64,000 nt of DNA from VRUE01 sp036379955 (GTDB taxonomy: Bacteria; Actinomycetota; Thermoleophilia; Solirubrobacterales; 70-9): positions 1 to 64,000 of the forward strand of contig DASVFR010000010.1 in the NCBI GenBank assembly GCA_036379955.1. The letters run 5' to 3'. Of the stretch, positions 53,679-62,177 are shown in pieces. A program made the position numbers and the translations under genes. Under the pieces are notes generated by a model. The model did no database searches. It had not been told where the DNA came from and worked only from the letters and a program-made list of their open reading frames with translations. How positions within the stretch are numbered: position 1 is the stretch's first letter; every line of letters starts with the position of its first letter.

Positions 53679-56600
53679 TCAGCGGCGGCGGTGCCGCTTA
53701 CAAGGTGCGCGCAGCTTCGGTCGTATGTTGGCCTTCTTGCCGTTCTGGCCGCGGAAGCGGGCGATCACCCGGAACGCCTTGCGCTTCGCCTTGCCACCGT
53801 GCTCAGCCTTCTGCTTGCCGCAAAGGTTGGTCGTGTTGACCAGCAGGCCGTGCTTGCCGCCGCGCACGACGAGCGTGAACTTCGAGACCGGTACGTCCGG
53901 AACGACGTCGTAGGTGTTGCGCAGGCGGCCCTTGGCGCTGTCGATGCGGCCGTCGAGTTCGACGTCGACCTGGCCGTGCAGGGCGGCAACCATGTCGGGT
54001 AGTTCGTGTTCGGAGGAGCGCAGGTAGACCGGGCCCTTCAGCGGCCCGTCGAGCAGCGGGGTCTCGGCGACCGCGTAGCCGTAGATCGAGTCGTGCGGAC
54101 AGTCGTGCGCCGCGAACTGCACCCGCGTGCAGACGTTTTCGAGGCTGGCCTGTTCGAGGATCACCGCTTTCGGCAGGGTGACCGCGGCGCGGGCGATGTT
54201 GGCGTCGCCGTCGCGGGCGACGAGGACGGCGCGCAGCTTCGGTTTCTTGCCTCGCTTGGTCCCGCCGAAGGTGCGCATGTAGAGCTTCGGCTGGAAGCCG
54301 AGCGCATCGCAGCCTTCGAGCTGGAATGGAGTTGAGACGGGCAGCGAGCTGAAGGCAGCCGGGTCGAGTGGGTTGCCGCCTCCCCCGTGCAGAGTGCCAC
54401 CGACCGCCAGCGGCGCGCAGTTCGTCCCGTTCAGCGAGAACTTCGGCCGGTCGAGCGTGACGGAGACCGAGCGGATGTCGAGCAGGGCGCCGCCGAACAC
54501 GTGCGGGATCGGGTCCGAGACGGCGTGCACCTGGGCCGTGGCCGGATCGACGAACAGCGCCACCCTCACCACGACCGTGCCGAGATCGAAAGGCCCGGCC
54601 GTGGCGGGGGTGACGACTGCCAGGGAGAGAGGGGCCCCGCGGTAGGGGCCGGCGAGGAAGGCCTTGCCATCGATGTGGAGCGGGTTCGGGCCGCTGCCGG
54701 CGGCGACGGCGGCGCTGCCGACGTAGCTCGAGGCCGGGCAGCTCGAGTTGGCGGCCTCGGCAAGCCCGGCGCTCGCCGCGGCGGTGGCGAGCGTTTCCTC
54801 CGGGCAGTAACGGACGCCGGCCAGCTTGGCCGTCAGACCCGGGGGCAGGTCGACGTCGACGCCCTTCAGCTCCTGGTTGCCGTCGGCGCGGACGACGTCG
54901 ACCGAGAAGGGGCTGAAGGCGCCCGCCTTGGCATGGGCCGTGCGAGCCCCGAAGGTCGGGGCGAAGGGCCGCGCGCCCAGGGATTTCGGACAGGGGCCGC
55001 CCCCAGGCGCGGAGGTCAAGGTAAAGCCGTTGTCCACGGGGCCTTCGTCGGGGGTTCCCGACCAGGCCGTCATCGCGTGGGCGGTCTTGTTGGGCCCGCA
55101 GATCGGCGGCGTCGTCAGCGTTCCCTTCGCGGCGTCGAGGGTGACGCGCACCGAGTCGAAGGGCAGCTGCGGCGCTTCGCGCACGCGCGCGGTCAGCTGA
55201 CCGGTCTGGGGATTGGCGCTGACGTTGGCTAGGAGCCGGATCGAGAGGCCGCGGCTCACCGACTCGGCGTCGAGGAAGACCCTGTACTCGTCGCCGGAGG
55301 CCGGGTCGCGGCTCTGCTGCGTCGCCAGATAGACGCTGCCCGTGAGCGTGCCGTCGGGCAGCGGCGGGGTGTCGATCGCCACGGTGCCGATCTTCGAGCC
55401 GGGCGGGCAGGCGACCGGGTTGCGGGTGCCGCGCCCGAACTGCGCGTCGGTGCAGGCCTGCAGGCCCGGCGCGGCCGAGGGGTTGAGGCCCATGCCGGCG
55501 GGCAGCGAGACGTCGGCCGTACGCACGTTCGACTGGTAGATCGGTGCCGGCGGATCGAACGGCATTTTCACCTCCACCGTGCCGCCGGTCGGCGAATCGG
55601 TCCGGTCGGTGCTCGGCGCGTCGGAGGTCGAGGGTTCGAAGGGGATTTCGTCGCATCCGGTCGGCATCACCCGCAGGCCGCTTTCGAGCCGTGGCAGCGG
55701 CGATTCGACGAACTCCGAGCCGGCGAGGAAGGCGGGGGGCGGCGGGGCTGGGGCCGTCACGTCGTATTCGTCTTCGGGCGCCTCTTCCTCCTGGGAGTCG
55801 GCGTGGAGCCCCGTGTTATAGGTCTTTTCGAAGGCGGACTGGTTCGGGTCGAAGCAGGTACTGGGCGTGGTCAGGAAGGCCCCCTCTTCTTCGCTCGGCA
55901 GGCCGCCGTTGCCGATCGTGCCATCGAAGACGAGCCGGTTGCGCAGGATTTTCACGTCGAGTCCAGGGACCTCGGGCACGTGGATCGTGAAGTACTCGTG
56001 GTAGTCCCCGTCCCATTTGACGCCCGAGTTGAGGAAGACTTCGCCCAGCCCGAGCGGCAGGGTGAAGCCGAATCGCGCCGGTTCGCCTTCGCGGGGCTCG
56101 AGGTTGTAGACGGCGATGCCGGGGACTTCGACCGGCGGCAGCGTCAGGGGCGGCACGCCGGCCACCGCTTCGACGTTGCTGTAGCCGACCTGGGTCGCGG
56201 CCGGGCAACCGGCGACCGGGAATTTCCCGTTTTCGAGTTCGCACTTCGGCGTCGCCTCGGGGTTGACGCTCATCCCGACTGGGAGGTCGACCAGCACCGT
56301 CTTGATGTGCCCGACCGGGTTCTTGATCGCGCCCCCCGCTTCTTCGTTGTGCCGGACGATGATCTGGGTGAAGCCGACGGGGGGATGGCCGGCCGCCTGG
56401 GTGAAGAACTGGTCCGGGGTGTCGACGCTGCATTGCGGCGCGTCGGTGGTGCAGGTGCCGGCCTGCCAGCCCGAGCCCACCGTTTCGGGTAGCTCGTCTT
56501 CGATGATGTCGACGGCGGAGGCGGCCTGGGGAAAGGCGCCGAGCACGATCGCAGTGCCGAGAACCCCTACCAGCCTCAAAAGACCTGCCCCTGAACCCAT
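53679..56600 (-). CDS. Large secreted protein of unknown function
   Basis: A 973-residue extracellular protein. A signal peptide (about 1-28, LLRLVGVLGTAIVLGAFPQAASA) is followed by beta-rich sequence with repeated segments of the form PVACPPGSKIGTV or CPAASYVGSA, in which Cys-Pro precedes a short strand; such units recur about five times (for example VAGCPAATQVGYSN and AAHDCPHDSIYGYA). The end is basic (KLRAPCKRHRRR). The repetition suggests a modular beta protein at the cell surface. SD AAGGAG supports the ATG at 56600. It is divergent from a small HTH gene. Confidence 0.8.
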   Translation of the reverse strand: MGSGAGLLRLVGVLGTAIVLGAFPQAASAVDIIEDELPETVGSGWQAGTCTTDAPQCSVDTPDQFFTQAAGHPPVGFTQIIVRHNEEAGGAIKNPVGHIKTVLVDLPVGMSVNPEATPKCELENGKFPVAGCPAATQVGYSNVEAVAGVPPLTLPPVEVPGIAVYNLEPREGEPARFGFTLPLGLGEVFLNSGVKWDGDYHEYFTIHVPEVPGLDVKILRNRLVFDGTIGNGGLPSEEEGAFLTTPSTCFDPNQSAFEKTYNTGLHADSQEEEAPEDEYDVTAPAPPPPAFLAGSEFVESPLPRLESGLRVMPTGCDEIPFEPSTSDAPSTDRTDSPTGGTVEVKMPFDPPAPIYQSNVRTADVSLPAGMGLNPSAAPGLQACTDAQFGRGTRNPVACPPGSKIGTVAIDTPPLPDGTLTGSVYLATQQSRDPASGDEYRVFLDAESVSRGLSIRLLANVSANPQTGQLTARVREAPQLPFDSVRVTLDAAKGTLTTPPICGPNKTAHAMTAWSGTPDEGPVDNGFTLTSAPGGGPCPKSLGARPFAPTFGARTAHAKAGAFSPFSVDVVRADGNQELKGVDVDLPPGLTAKLAGVRYCPEETLATAAASAGLAEAANSSCPASSYVGSAAVAAGSGPNPLHIDGKAFLAGPYRGAPLSLAVVTPATAGPFDLGTVVVRVALFVDPATAQVHAVSDPIPHVFGGALLDIRSVSVTLDRPKFSLNGTNCAPLAVGGTLHGGGGNPLDPAAFSSLPVSTPFQLEGCDALGFQPKLYMRTFGGTKRGKKPKLRAVLVARDGDANIARAAVTLPKAVILEQASLENVCTRVQFAAHDCPHDSIYGYAVAETPLLDGPLKGPVYLRSSEHELPDMVAALHGQVDVELDGRIDSAKGRLRNTYDVVPDVPVSKFTLVVRGGKHGLLVNTTNLCGKQKAEHGGKAKRKAFRVIARFRGQNGKKANIRPKLRAPCKRHRRR

Positions 56601-56660
56601 TCAAGTCTCCTTCCCCAAGCGATTCGACGAGTATCTTACCCGATTTTGTTGATCTAGACT

Positions 56661-56696
56661 ACTACTTTTTGGTATCAATACCTAGAAGTTAGTAGT
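56661..56696. promoter_or_regulatory. Operator-like palindrome in the divergent gap
   Basis: In an AT-rich 131-base gap, GGTATCAATACC (a 5-bp-arm palindrome) is centred within ACTACT and AGTAGT outer arms. It lies between the HTH regulator and the large secreted protein and could control both. A TAAGATACT -10-like element for the secreted-protein gene is nearby on the minus strand. Confidence 0.55.
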
Positions 56697-56731
56697 TCTC
56701 ACCCATCAAACCCGGAATCGGAGGCCCTCAA

Positions 56732-56998
56732 ATGAACTGGCAGCTCCTCGCTCGTGCGAATACCCATCCACTGCGCGTATCAATCCTGGAGGTCCTTGCC
56801 CTGGACGGCGGCCGGACGCTCTCCCCCGTCGAACTCAGCTTCGAGCTGCAAGCCCCGCTCAGCAACGTCAACTACCACGTCACGCAGCTTCTCAAGTCCG
56901 GCCTGGTCGAGCTCGCCCGCGAACGCCCCGTACGCGGCGCGACCGAGCACTTCTATAGGCCGACGTCCGCCGGGCGAAAGGTTCAGCCACAGATTTGA
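56732..56998 (+). CDS. ArsR-like winged-helix regulator
   Basis: An 88-residue protein consisting only of a winged helix: HPLRVSILEVLALDGG, LSPVELSFELQAPLSNVNYHVTQLLKSGLVEL, and the wing with RPVRGATEHFYRPT. This is the ArsR/PadR-like pattern. No metal-binding cysteines are seen, so it probably does not sense metals. GGAGG (56719-56723) is well placed. The shared divergent gap suggests it regulates the secreted-protein gene. Confidence 0.83.
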   Translation: MNWQLLARANTHPLRVSILEVLALDGGRTLSPVELSFELQAPLSNVNYHVTQLLKSGLVELARERPVRGATEHFYRPTSAGRKVQPQI

Positions 56999-57007
56999 GA
57001 AGAGCGC

Positions 57008-57289
57008 TTAGTCGCTGCTGCCCGTGCGGTCGCGGTGTTTGCACCCCGGCCAGCAGCAGGGACGGCGCATGCCCTCTTCCAGCTCTTCTCGAGTGCGCCG
57101 GATACGGCGCTCACGGGTGGCGGGCCGCTTGGCATCCTCGACCCAGCAGATGAACTCGTTGCGAGCCAACGGCGTGATGTCCTCCCAGGCGTTCAACGCC
57201 AGGGCGTTGGCGATCAGCGCTTCGCGCAGATCGCCGGGCAGCTCATGCACCACGCCCCCAGGGATCGCCTCAGCTCTCGCGGATCCGCT
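57008..57289 (-). CDS. YdeI/OmpD-associated-like protein
   Basis: A roughly 93-residue protein with the YdeI family C-terminal pattern: LPGDLREALIANALALNAWEDITPLARNEFICWVEDAKRPATRERRIRRT. The end carries CCWPGCKHRD, a small cysteine cluster. The function is unknown. The start is uncertain: GTG at 57289 is chosen; a TTG at 57334 would reach into the tRNA-Gly gene. Confidence 0.65.
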   Translation of the reverse strand, partial: SGSARAEAIPGGVVHELPGDLREALIANALALNAWEDITPLARNEFICWVEDAKRPATRERRIRRTREELEEGMRRPCCWPGCKHRDRTGSSD

Positions 57290-57333
57290 CACTCCAGCGA
57301 GGATATCTCGGCCGGCCAGTTGGGCAGGTGACA

Positions 57334-57406
57334 AGCGGACGACGGGGGTCGAACCCGCTACCTCCAGCTTGGGAAGCTGGCGCTCTACCAGTTGAGCTAC
57401 GTCCGC
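57334..57406 (-). tRNA. tRNA-Gly (anticodon CCC)
   Basis: A 73-base tRNA on the minus strand. The acceptor stem is GCGGACG / CGTCCGC, the D arm AGCTCAACTGGTAGAGC, the anticodon stem CAGCT / AGCTG with loop TTCCCAA, and the T arm GCGGGTTCGACCCCCGT. Anticodon CCC reads GGG. CCA is not encoded. Confidence 0.95.
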
Positions 57407-57471
57407 GCGGGCTTGATTCTACGGGCGGAGCGCGGTGGCCGGAGGGCGGAGCGAACTAATCTTCGCCGGCC

Positions 57472-57999
57472 GTGAGCGTCCGATCGTTCGTCGCCTTCCT
57501 AGCCGTGCTGGCCGTCCTCGGCCTGCTCGTCTACGGGCTCGCCAGCAAGGGTGGGGCCTCGATCGCGGTCGGGGACCGGGTCCCGGACAAGGTGCTGCCG
57601 AAGCTGCCGGGGCCGGGGGCCGGCTCGCTCGCCGACCACCGCGGCGAATGGGTGCTGGTCAACCTCTGGGCCTCGTGGTGCATCCCCTGTCGGGAAGAGG
57701 CTCCGGTGCTCGACGACTTCTACCGCCACGAGCGCGGGCACGACGCCACGGTGGTCGGGATCAACGTGCAGGACAACCGCGAGGACGCGCTCGCCTTCAT
57801 GGCGGACCACCCGGCTGGCTACGAGCAGCTGCGCTCGATCGGCGATGAGCGCAGCTCCGCCTTCGGCTCGACCGGCGTGCCGGAGAACTTCCTCGTCAAC
57901 CCGAAGGGCCGGCTGGCCTGGTTCTTCCGCGGACCCGTCGACGAAGAGATGCTGGCGGACGAAGTCGAACCGCTGATCGAGGGACGTGCCGGTGGTTAG
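57472..57999 (+). CDS. TlpA/CcmG-like thiol-disulfide oxidoreductase
   Basis: A 175-residue membrane-anchored thioredoxin-fold protein. One hydrophobic anchor (about 5-25) is followed by a thioredoxin domain with the active site WASWCIPCREE. The later cis-Pro segment is GSTGVPENFLVNPKGRLAW, typical of CcmG/DsbE. It probably keeps apocytochrome c thiols reduced for heme attachment. It overlaps ccmH by 14 bases. Confidence 0.9.
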   Translation: MSVRSFVAFLAVLAVLGLLVYGLASKGGASIAVGDRVPDKVLPKLPGPGAGSLADHRGEWVLVNLWASWCIPCREEAPVLDDFYRHERGHDATVVGINVQDNREDALAFMADHPAGYEQLRSIGDERSSAFGSTGVPENFLVNPKGRLAWFFRGPVDEEMLADEVEPLIEGRAGG

Positions 58000-58486
58000 G
58001 TACCCATATGGGCCGCTAATCGCCGGCACGTCCCTGGTGGCGGCGCTGGCCGTGGTCGCGATCGCCCTCATGCCAGCGGCCGCCCGCGCTGCCCCGGCGC
58101 CGCAGACGACGGTCCAGGCGATCGAAGCTGAAGTGATGTGCCCGATCTGCGGCACGCTGCTCGAGCTCTCCGACTCCCCGCAGGCGCGCCGCGAGAAGGC
58201 TTACGTGGCGAGGCTCGTCGCCGAAGGCAAGAGCAAGGCCGAGATCAAGGACGCCCTGGTCGCCCAGTACGGCTCCGCGGTGCTGGCCCTGCCCGAAGCC
58301 TCGGGCTTCGACCTATCGGCCTACCTCGTGCCGGCGATCGCCTTCCTGCTGGCCGTCGTCCTGCTCGCGGTCGGCATCGTCCGCTGGCGACGCGACGGAG
58401 ACCGCGGCCCACCGACCGATGCCGCTCCCCCCGAGGGCGATGCCGCCGAGCGGCTCGAGGCCGACCTCTCGCGCTACGACCTCTGA
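57986..58486 (+). CDS. ccmH: Cytochrome c maturation protein CcmH
   Basis: A 166-residue membrane protein of the CcmH/NrfF family. A signal-like helix (about 10-36), the redox motif in VMCPICGTLLELSDSPQA, where LRCPxCQ is usual, a helical region, and a second membrane helix (about 110-132) are visible. It works with the CcmG-like protein encoded just upstream to reduce apocytochrome c for CcmF. It starts with GTG. Confidence 0.88.
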   Translation: MPVVRYPYGPLIAGTSLVAALAVVAIALMPAAARAAPAPQTTVQAIEAEVMCPICGTLLELSDSPQARREKAYVARLVAEGKSKAEIKDALVAQYGSAVLALPEASGFDLSAYLVPAIAFLLAVVLLAVGIVRWRRDGDRGPPTDAAPPEGDAAERLEADLSRYDL

Positions 58487-58492
58487 CGGCCG

Positions 58493-59137
58493 TCAGCCGG
58501 TGACGACCAGGCCCGAGGCCTTGAACGGCAGCGTCCGCGGGACCGTCTTACGCGGGCCGCAGACGATCGTCTCGCCGGCGTGTTCGGACAGGGCCTGCAG
58601 CGAGTGCGCGTCTTCGCTCAGGCCCGGCCCGTCGATGACGAGCAGGTCATACGCGCGACGCAGGCCCTGGATCGCCTTGTCGCAGCGCTCGGAGTCGAGC
58701 AGCGTCACCGGCTGCGGCTCCCGAGCGCCGGCGACGACGCAGACGAGCGGCTCGCTGGCACCTCCGGAGGCCGGGCCGGCGAGCATCAGGGGCTGCAGGA
58801 TCTCGGTGGCCTCCGCCTCCTCGAGCAGGTGCTCGCGCAGGCCCGGCGCCCGCTCGAGGCCGAGGGTCGCAGCGAGCGACGGTTCGGCCAGATCGCACTC
58901 GAGCAGGGCGACCCGCATGCCTCGCGCGGTGGCCACGGCGGACAGTCCCAGGGCCACTACCGAACGGGAGGGACCGGTGACGAAGGTCGACCCGGCGCCG
59001 GCCAGCGTGTCCGCCAGCCCGGAGAGGGCCTCCAGCTCGGCGCGGCCGATCGCGCCGCGGCCGCGGCCATCGCCGCCGCCCGTGCTCGGCGGTATCTCGG
59101 CGAGGACCGAAGGCTTCTTGCGGCGACCCAGCATCAC
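58493..59137 (-). CDS. ParA/CpsD-like P-loop protein with a degenerate nucleotide site
   Basis: A 214-residue protein with the fold of polysaccharide co-polymerase kinases or MinD/ParA. The Walker A' region VALLECDLAEPSL and Walker B-like LLVIDGP are recognisable. The P-loop itself reads VTGPSRSVVAL and lacks the GK(S/T) lysine, so ATP hydrolysis is doubtful. No terminal tyrosine cluster is present. It is transcribed after argS, overlapping it by 4 bases. Confidence 0.6.
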   Translation of the reverse strand: MMLGRRKKPSVLAEIPPSTGGGDGRGRGAIGRAELEALSGLADTLAGAGSTFVTGPSRSVVALGLSAVATARGMRVALLECDLAEPSLAATLGLERAPGLREHLLEEAEATEILQPLMLAGPASGGASEPLVCVVAGAREPQPVTLLDSERCDKAIQGLRRAYDLLVIDGPGLSEDAHSLQALSEHAGETIVCGPRKTVPRTLPFKASGLVVTG

Positions 59138-60777
59138 ATCCGCTCCGGAGCGGAGATACCGAGCAGCCCAAGCGAGCAGGCGATCGTCCGCATCGTCAGC
59201 AGCGCAAGCGCCAGCCGGGACCCTTCGACGCCCTCTCCCTCGGCGCCGACGACCTGGCAGTCGCGGTAGAAGCCGTGGAAGTCGGCGGCGACCGCGGTCG
59301 AGTAGGCGCAGATCCGGTGCGGTGCGCGACGCGCCGCCGCCTCGCGCACCTCCTCGGGGAACTCGAGCAGCCGCTTGACCAGCTCGCGCTCGGCCGACTG
59401 CAGCGCTGTGCCCGGTGTCTCGGCGCCGGCCGGCGCCGCGGCCCCCGCCGGCTCGACCCCCGCCTTGCGCAGGATGCTGGCGATCCGCGCGTGCGCGTAC
59501 TGCACGTAGTAGACGGGGTTGTCGTTGGACTGGCGCCGGGCCAGGTCGAGGTCGAGGTCGACTTCGGTGTCGTGACTGCGCCAGAGCATGAACCAGCGGG
59601 TCGCGTCGCCGCCGATGTCGTCGAGCAGCTCGTCGAGGCTGACGAAATCGCCGCTGCGCTTGGACATCTGCGCGCGCTCGCCGCTCTCGATCACGTGGAC
59701 CAGACGCATGATCAGCGCCTCGAAGCGCTTGGGGTCGGCGCCGAGGCCGGCGATCGCCGCCCGCAGGCGAGCGACGTAGCCATGATGGTCGGCGCCGAGC
59801 ACGTCGATCAGGCGGTCGTAGCCGCGCTCCAGCTTGTCCCAGTGGTAGGCAACGTCGGCGGCGAGGTAGGTCGGTTCGCCGTTGGCGCGAATCAGGACCC
59901 GGTCCTTGTCGTCGTCGAAGCTCGTCGTGCGGAACCAGAGCGCGTCTTCGCTGCGGTAGGTGTGGCCCTGGTCCTCGAGCTGGGAGAGGGCCGACTCGAC
60001 CTCGCCGCGGGCATAGAGGTCGCGCTCGGAGAACCAGCTGTCGAAGCCGACGCCGAAGCGGTCGAGCGTGCCGCGCACGCCCTCCAGCGCCAGCTCCACC
60101 CCGCGCCGCCCGATCGCCTCGAGCTCGTCGAACTCGATCCCCTCCGCCGCGATCCGCTCGGCCAGGTCGTCGACGTACGCGCCGCGGTAGCCATCCTCGG
60201 GGGGCTCCTCGCCGCGCATCCGGGCCGCGATCGAAGCGGCGAAGCGCTCGATCTGCCCACCGGCGTCGTTGACGTAGAACTCGCGCTCGACCTCGTGGCC
60301 CGTCGCCTCCAGCAGGCGCACCAGCGAGTCGCCGTAGGCGGCGTGGCGGCCGCCGCCGATGTGCAGCGGCCCGGTCGGGTTGGCCGAGACGAACTCGACC
60401 AGGACGCGCTCCGGCTCAGAAGTCGGGGCCGGGCCGAGGTGCTCGCCGGCGGCGGCGAGGCTCGCCATCGCGCCCCGGTACCAGCCGTCGGCGAGGAAGA
60501 GATTGACGAAGCCGGGGCCGGCCACCTCGATCCGCTCCACCGTCTCCTCCCCGAGGCGCTCGCTCAGCTCGGCGGCGAGCCGGGCGGCGACGTCGCGGGG
60601 GCGTTCCCCGAGGGGCGCCGCGAGCAGCATCGCTGCGTTGGAGCTGTAGTCGCCCAGCTCGGGCTTCGGCGGCCGCTCCAGGGTCGGCGCCGGGCCGGCC
60701 GACTCGCCCTCGCGCAGGGCATCGGCGGCGCTCTGCACCGCGGCGCGCAGCTCAGCGATCGGGTCGTTGCCTGCCAT
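59134..60777 (-). CDS. argS: Arginyl-tRNA synthetase
   Basis: Charges tRNA-Arg. The 547-residue class I enzyme has the HIGH-type motif PTGPLHIGGGRHA, a KMS-type motif in AQMSKRSGDFV and the DALR anticodon-binding end (SQLED to C-terminal HGFYRDCQV). The N-terminal additional domain with GDYSSNAAMLLA is normal. The ATG at 60777 fits the family; a longer reading is antisense shadow of the divergent gene. Confidence 0.95.
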   Translation of the reverse strand: MAGNDPIAELRAAVQSAADALREGESAGPAPTLERPPKPELGDYSSNAAMLLAAPLGERPRDVAARLAAELSERLGEETVERIEVAGPGFVNLFLADGWYRGAMASLAAAGEHLGPAPTSEPERVLVEFVSANPTGPLHIGGGRHAAYGDSLVRLLEATGHEVEREFYVNDAGGQIERFAASIAARMRGEEPPEDGYRGAYVDDLAERIAAEGIEFDELEAIGRRGVELALEGVRGTLDRFGVGFDSWFSERDLYARGEVESALSQLEDQGHTYRSEDALWFRTTSFDDDKDRVLIRANGEPTYLAADVAYHWDKLERGYDRLIDVLGADHHGYVARLRAAIAGLGADPKRFEALIMRLVHVIESGERAQMSKRSGDFVSLDELLDDIGGDATRWFMLWRSHDTEVDLDLDLARRQSNDNPVYYVQYAHARIASILRKAGVEPAGAAAPAGAETPGTALQSAERELVKRLLEFPEEVREAAARRAPHRICAYSTAVAADFHGFYRDCQVVGAEGEGVEGSRLALALLTMRTIACSLGLLGISAPERM

Positions 60778-60822
60778 GTCGCGCCCATCGTATGGAGGTG
60801 GGCACGGGATACGCTGGCCGGC

Positions 60823-61563
60823 GTGCGGGTTGCCGCGATCAGCGATGTCCACTCCAACCTGCCGGCGCTCGAAGCGGTTCTGGCGGCGGCAGCGGTGGCC
60901 GAGGTCGAGGAGACCTGGTGCCTGGGCGACGTGGTGGGGTACGGGGTCGAGCCCGACGCCTGCGCCGACCTCGTCCGCGAACGCTGCGACGTATGCCTGG
61001 TCGGCAACCACGACCTCGCCGTGCTCGGCGCCCTCGACGTCGCCGACTTCTCCGAGGCGGCCGCGGCGGCGGTCGAATGGACCCGCGAGACGGTCTCCGA
61101 CCGCACGCTGGAGTTCCTGGGCGAGCTGGCGCCGGCCGGGGAGCGCGCTGGGCTCGGCCTCTTCCACGCCTCCCCGCGCGACCCGGTCTGGGAGTACGTG
61201 CTCTCCGGCGAGCAGGCCGACGGCGGCATGGACGCTCACCCGGAGCGGATCGGCCTGATCGGCCACTCCCACGTCGCCCTCTTCTTCACCCGCCCACAGG
61301 TGGGCGAAACGGGCGAGCCGCGCGGCGCCCAAGCCGGCGATGGGACGCTGCTCGACCTCAGCCGCGGCGAGTGGCTGGTCAATCCGGGCAGCGTCGGGCA
61401 GCCGCGCGACGGCGATCCCCGCGCCGCCTGGCTGGAGCTGGACACCGAGGCCGAGACGGTCCGCTTCCACCGCGTGGAGTACGAGATCGAGCGGGCCGCC
61501 GGGCCGATCGCGGAGGCCGGACTGCCGCGCCGCCTCGCCGACCGTCTCTACCTCGGCCAATGA
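60823..61563 (+). CDS. Calcineurin-like metallophosphoesterase
   Basis: A 246-residue phosphoesterase with the full metal set: ISDVHSN, CLGDVVGYG, VGNHDLAV, FHASPRDPVW and LIGHSHVA. The small size and GNHD core match YfcE-like or PrpE-like enzymes that act on diesters or phosphoproteins. It is divergent from argS with a 45-base gap. Because a Ser/Thr kinase lies downstream, a role as protein phosphatase is possible but not shown. It begins with GTG. Confidence 0.88.
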   Translation: MRVAAISDVHSNLPALEAVLAAAAVAEVEETWCLGDVVGYGVEPDACADLVRERCDVCLVGNHDLAVLGALDVADFSEAAAAAVEWTRETVSDRTLEFLGELAPAGERAGLGLFHASPRDPVWEYVLSGEQADGGMDAHPERIGLIGHSHVALFFTRPQVGETGEPRGAQAGDGTLLDLSRGEWLVNPGSVGQPRDGDPRAAWLELDTEAETVRFHRVEYEIERAAGPIAEAGLPRRLADRLYLGQ

Positions 61564-61616
61564 CCCGGAATTGCAGGCAAAATCCGCCCCCAAGGCCGTT
61601 CTCTAGACTCGCAGCG

Positions 61617-62177
61617 ATGCATCGGATCGCGGCTCCCTTCCTCGCCGTCGCGCTCGCCGCGATGGCGAGCTTCGCGTTCGCCGCCTGCGGTGGCGAAGGC
61701 GCGAAGCTGCTGCCCGGCGCGACGGCGGCGGAAATCAGCGAAAACCTCGACACCGTCCAGCAGCTGGCGAGCGAAGGCGAATGCGTGGGCGCGGCCGACG
61801 CGGCCGATCAGGTGAGCGCCCAGATCGAAGCGCTTAACGGGGTCGACCCGAAGCTGAAGCAGGCGCTCGAACGCGGCGCGGCACGACTCGACGAAGTGGT
61901 GTCCACCTGCGAAGAATCCGAAACGGAAGTCGAACCTCCGACCGACCAGGCCGAAGAAGAAGAAAAGCTCCCGCCAGGCCAAGCGAAGAAGGAGGAAAAG
62001 GAACGGGAAAAAGAAGAAAGGGAGTTGGAGAAGGAAGAAGAAAAGGCGGAAACCCAGGTGCCGCCCGAAAAAGAATCTCCGTCAAGCGAAGAAGCGACCC
62101 CACCGCCGAGCGAAGGAGGTGGCACCGGCGCGCCGGGCGGCGTCAGCCCCGCGACCCCGGCGCCCGAAGACGAATGA
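61617..62177 (+). CDS. Small lipoprotein with charged tail
   Basis: A 186-residue secreted protein. The signal sequence (about 1-22) ends in the lipobox FAAC, so it is probably lipid-anchored. A helical part (about 35-100) contains two cysteines. The last 85 residues are low-complexity Glu/Lys/Pro, then Pro/Gly/Ser. The stop overlaps the start of the kinase gene by 4 bases, so the two are coupled; it may act with or be sensed by that kinase. Confidence 0.75.
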   Translation: MHRIAAPFLAVALAAMASFAFAACGGEGAKLLPGATAAEISENLDTVQQLASEGECVGAADAADQVSAQIEALNGVDPKLKQALERGAARLDEVVSTCEESETEVEPPTDQAEEEEKLPPGQAKKEEKEREKEERELEKEEEKAETQVPPEKESPSSEEATPPPSEGGGTGAPGGVSPATPAPEDE

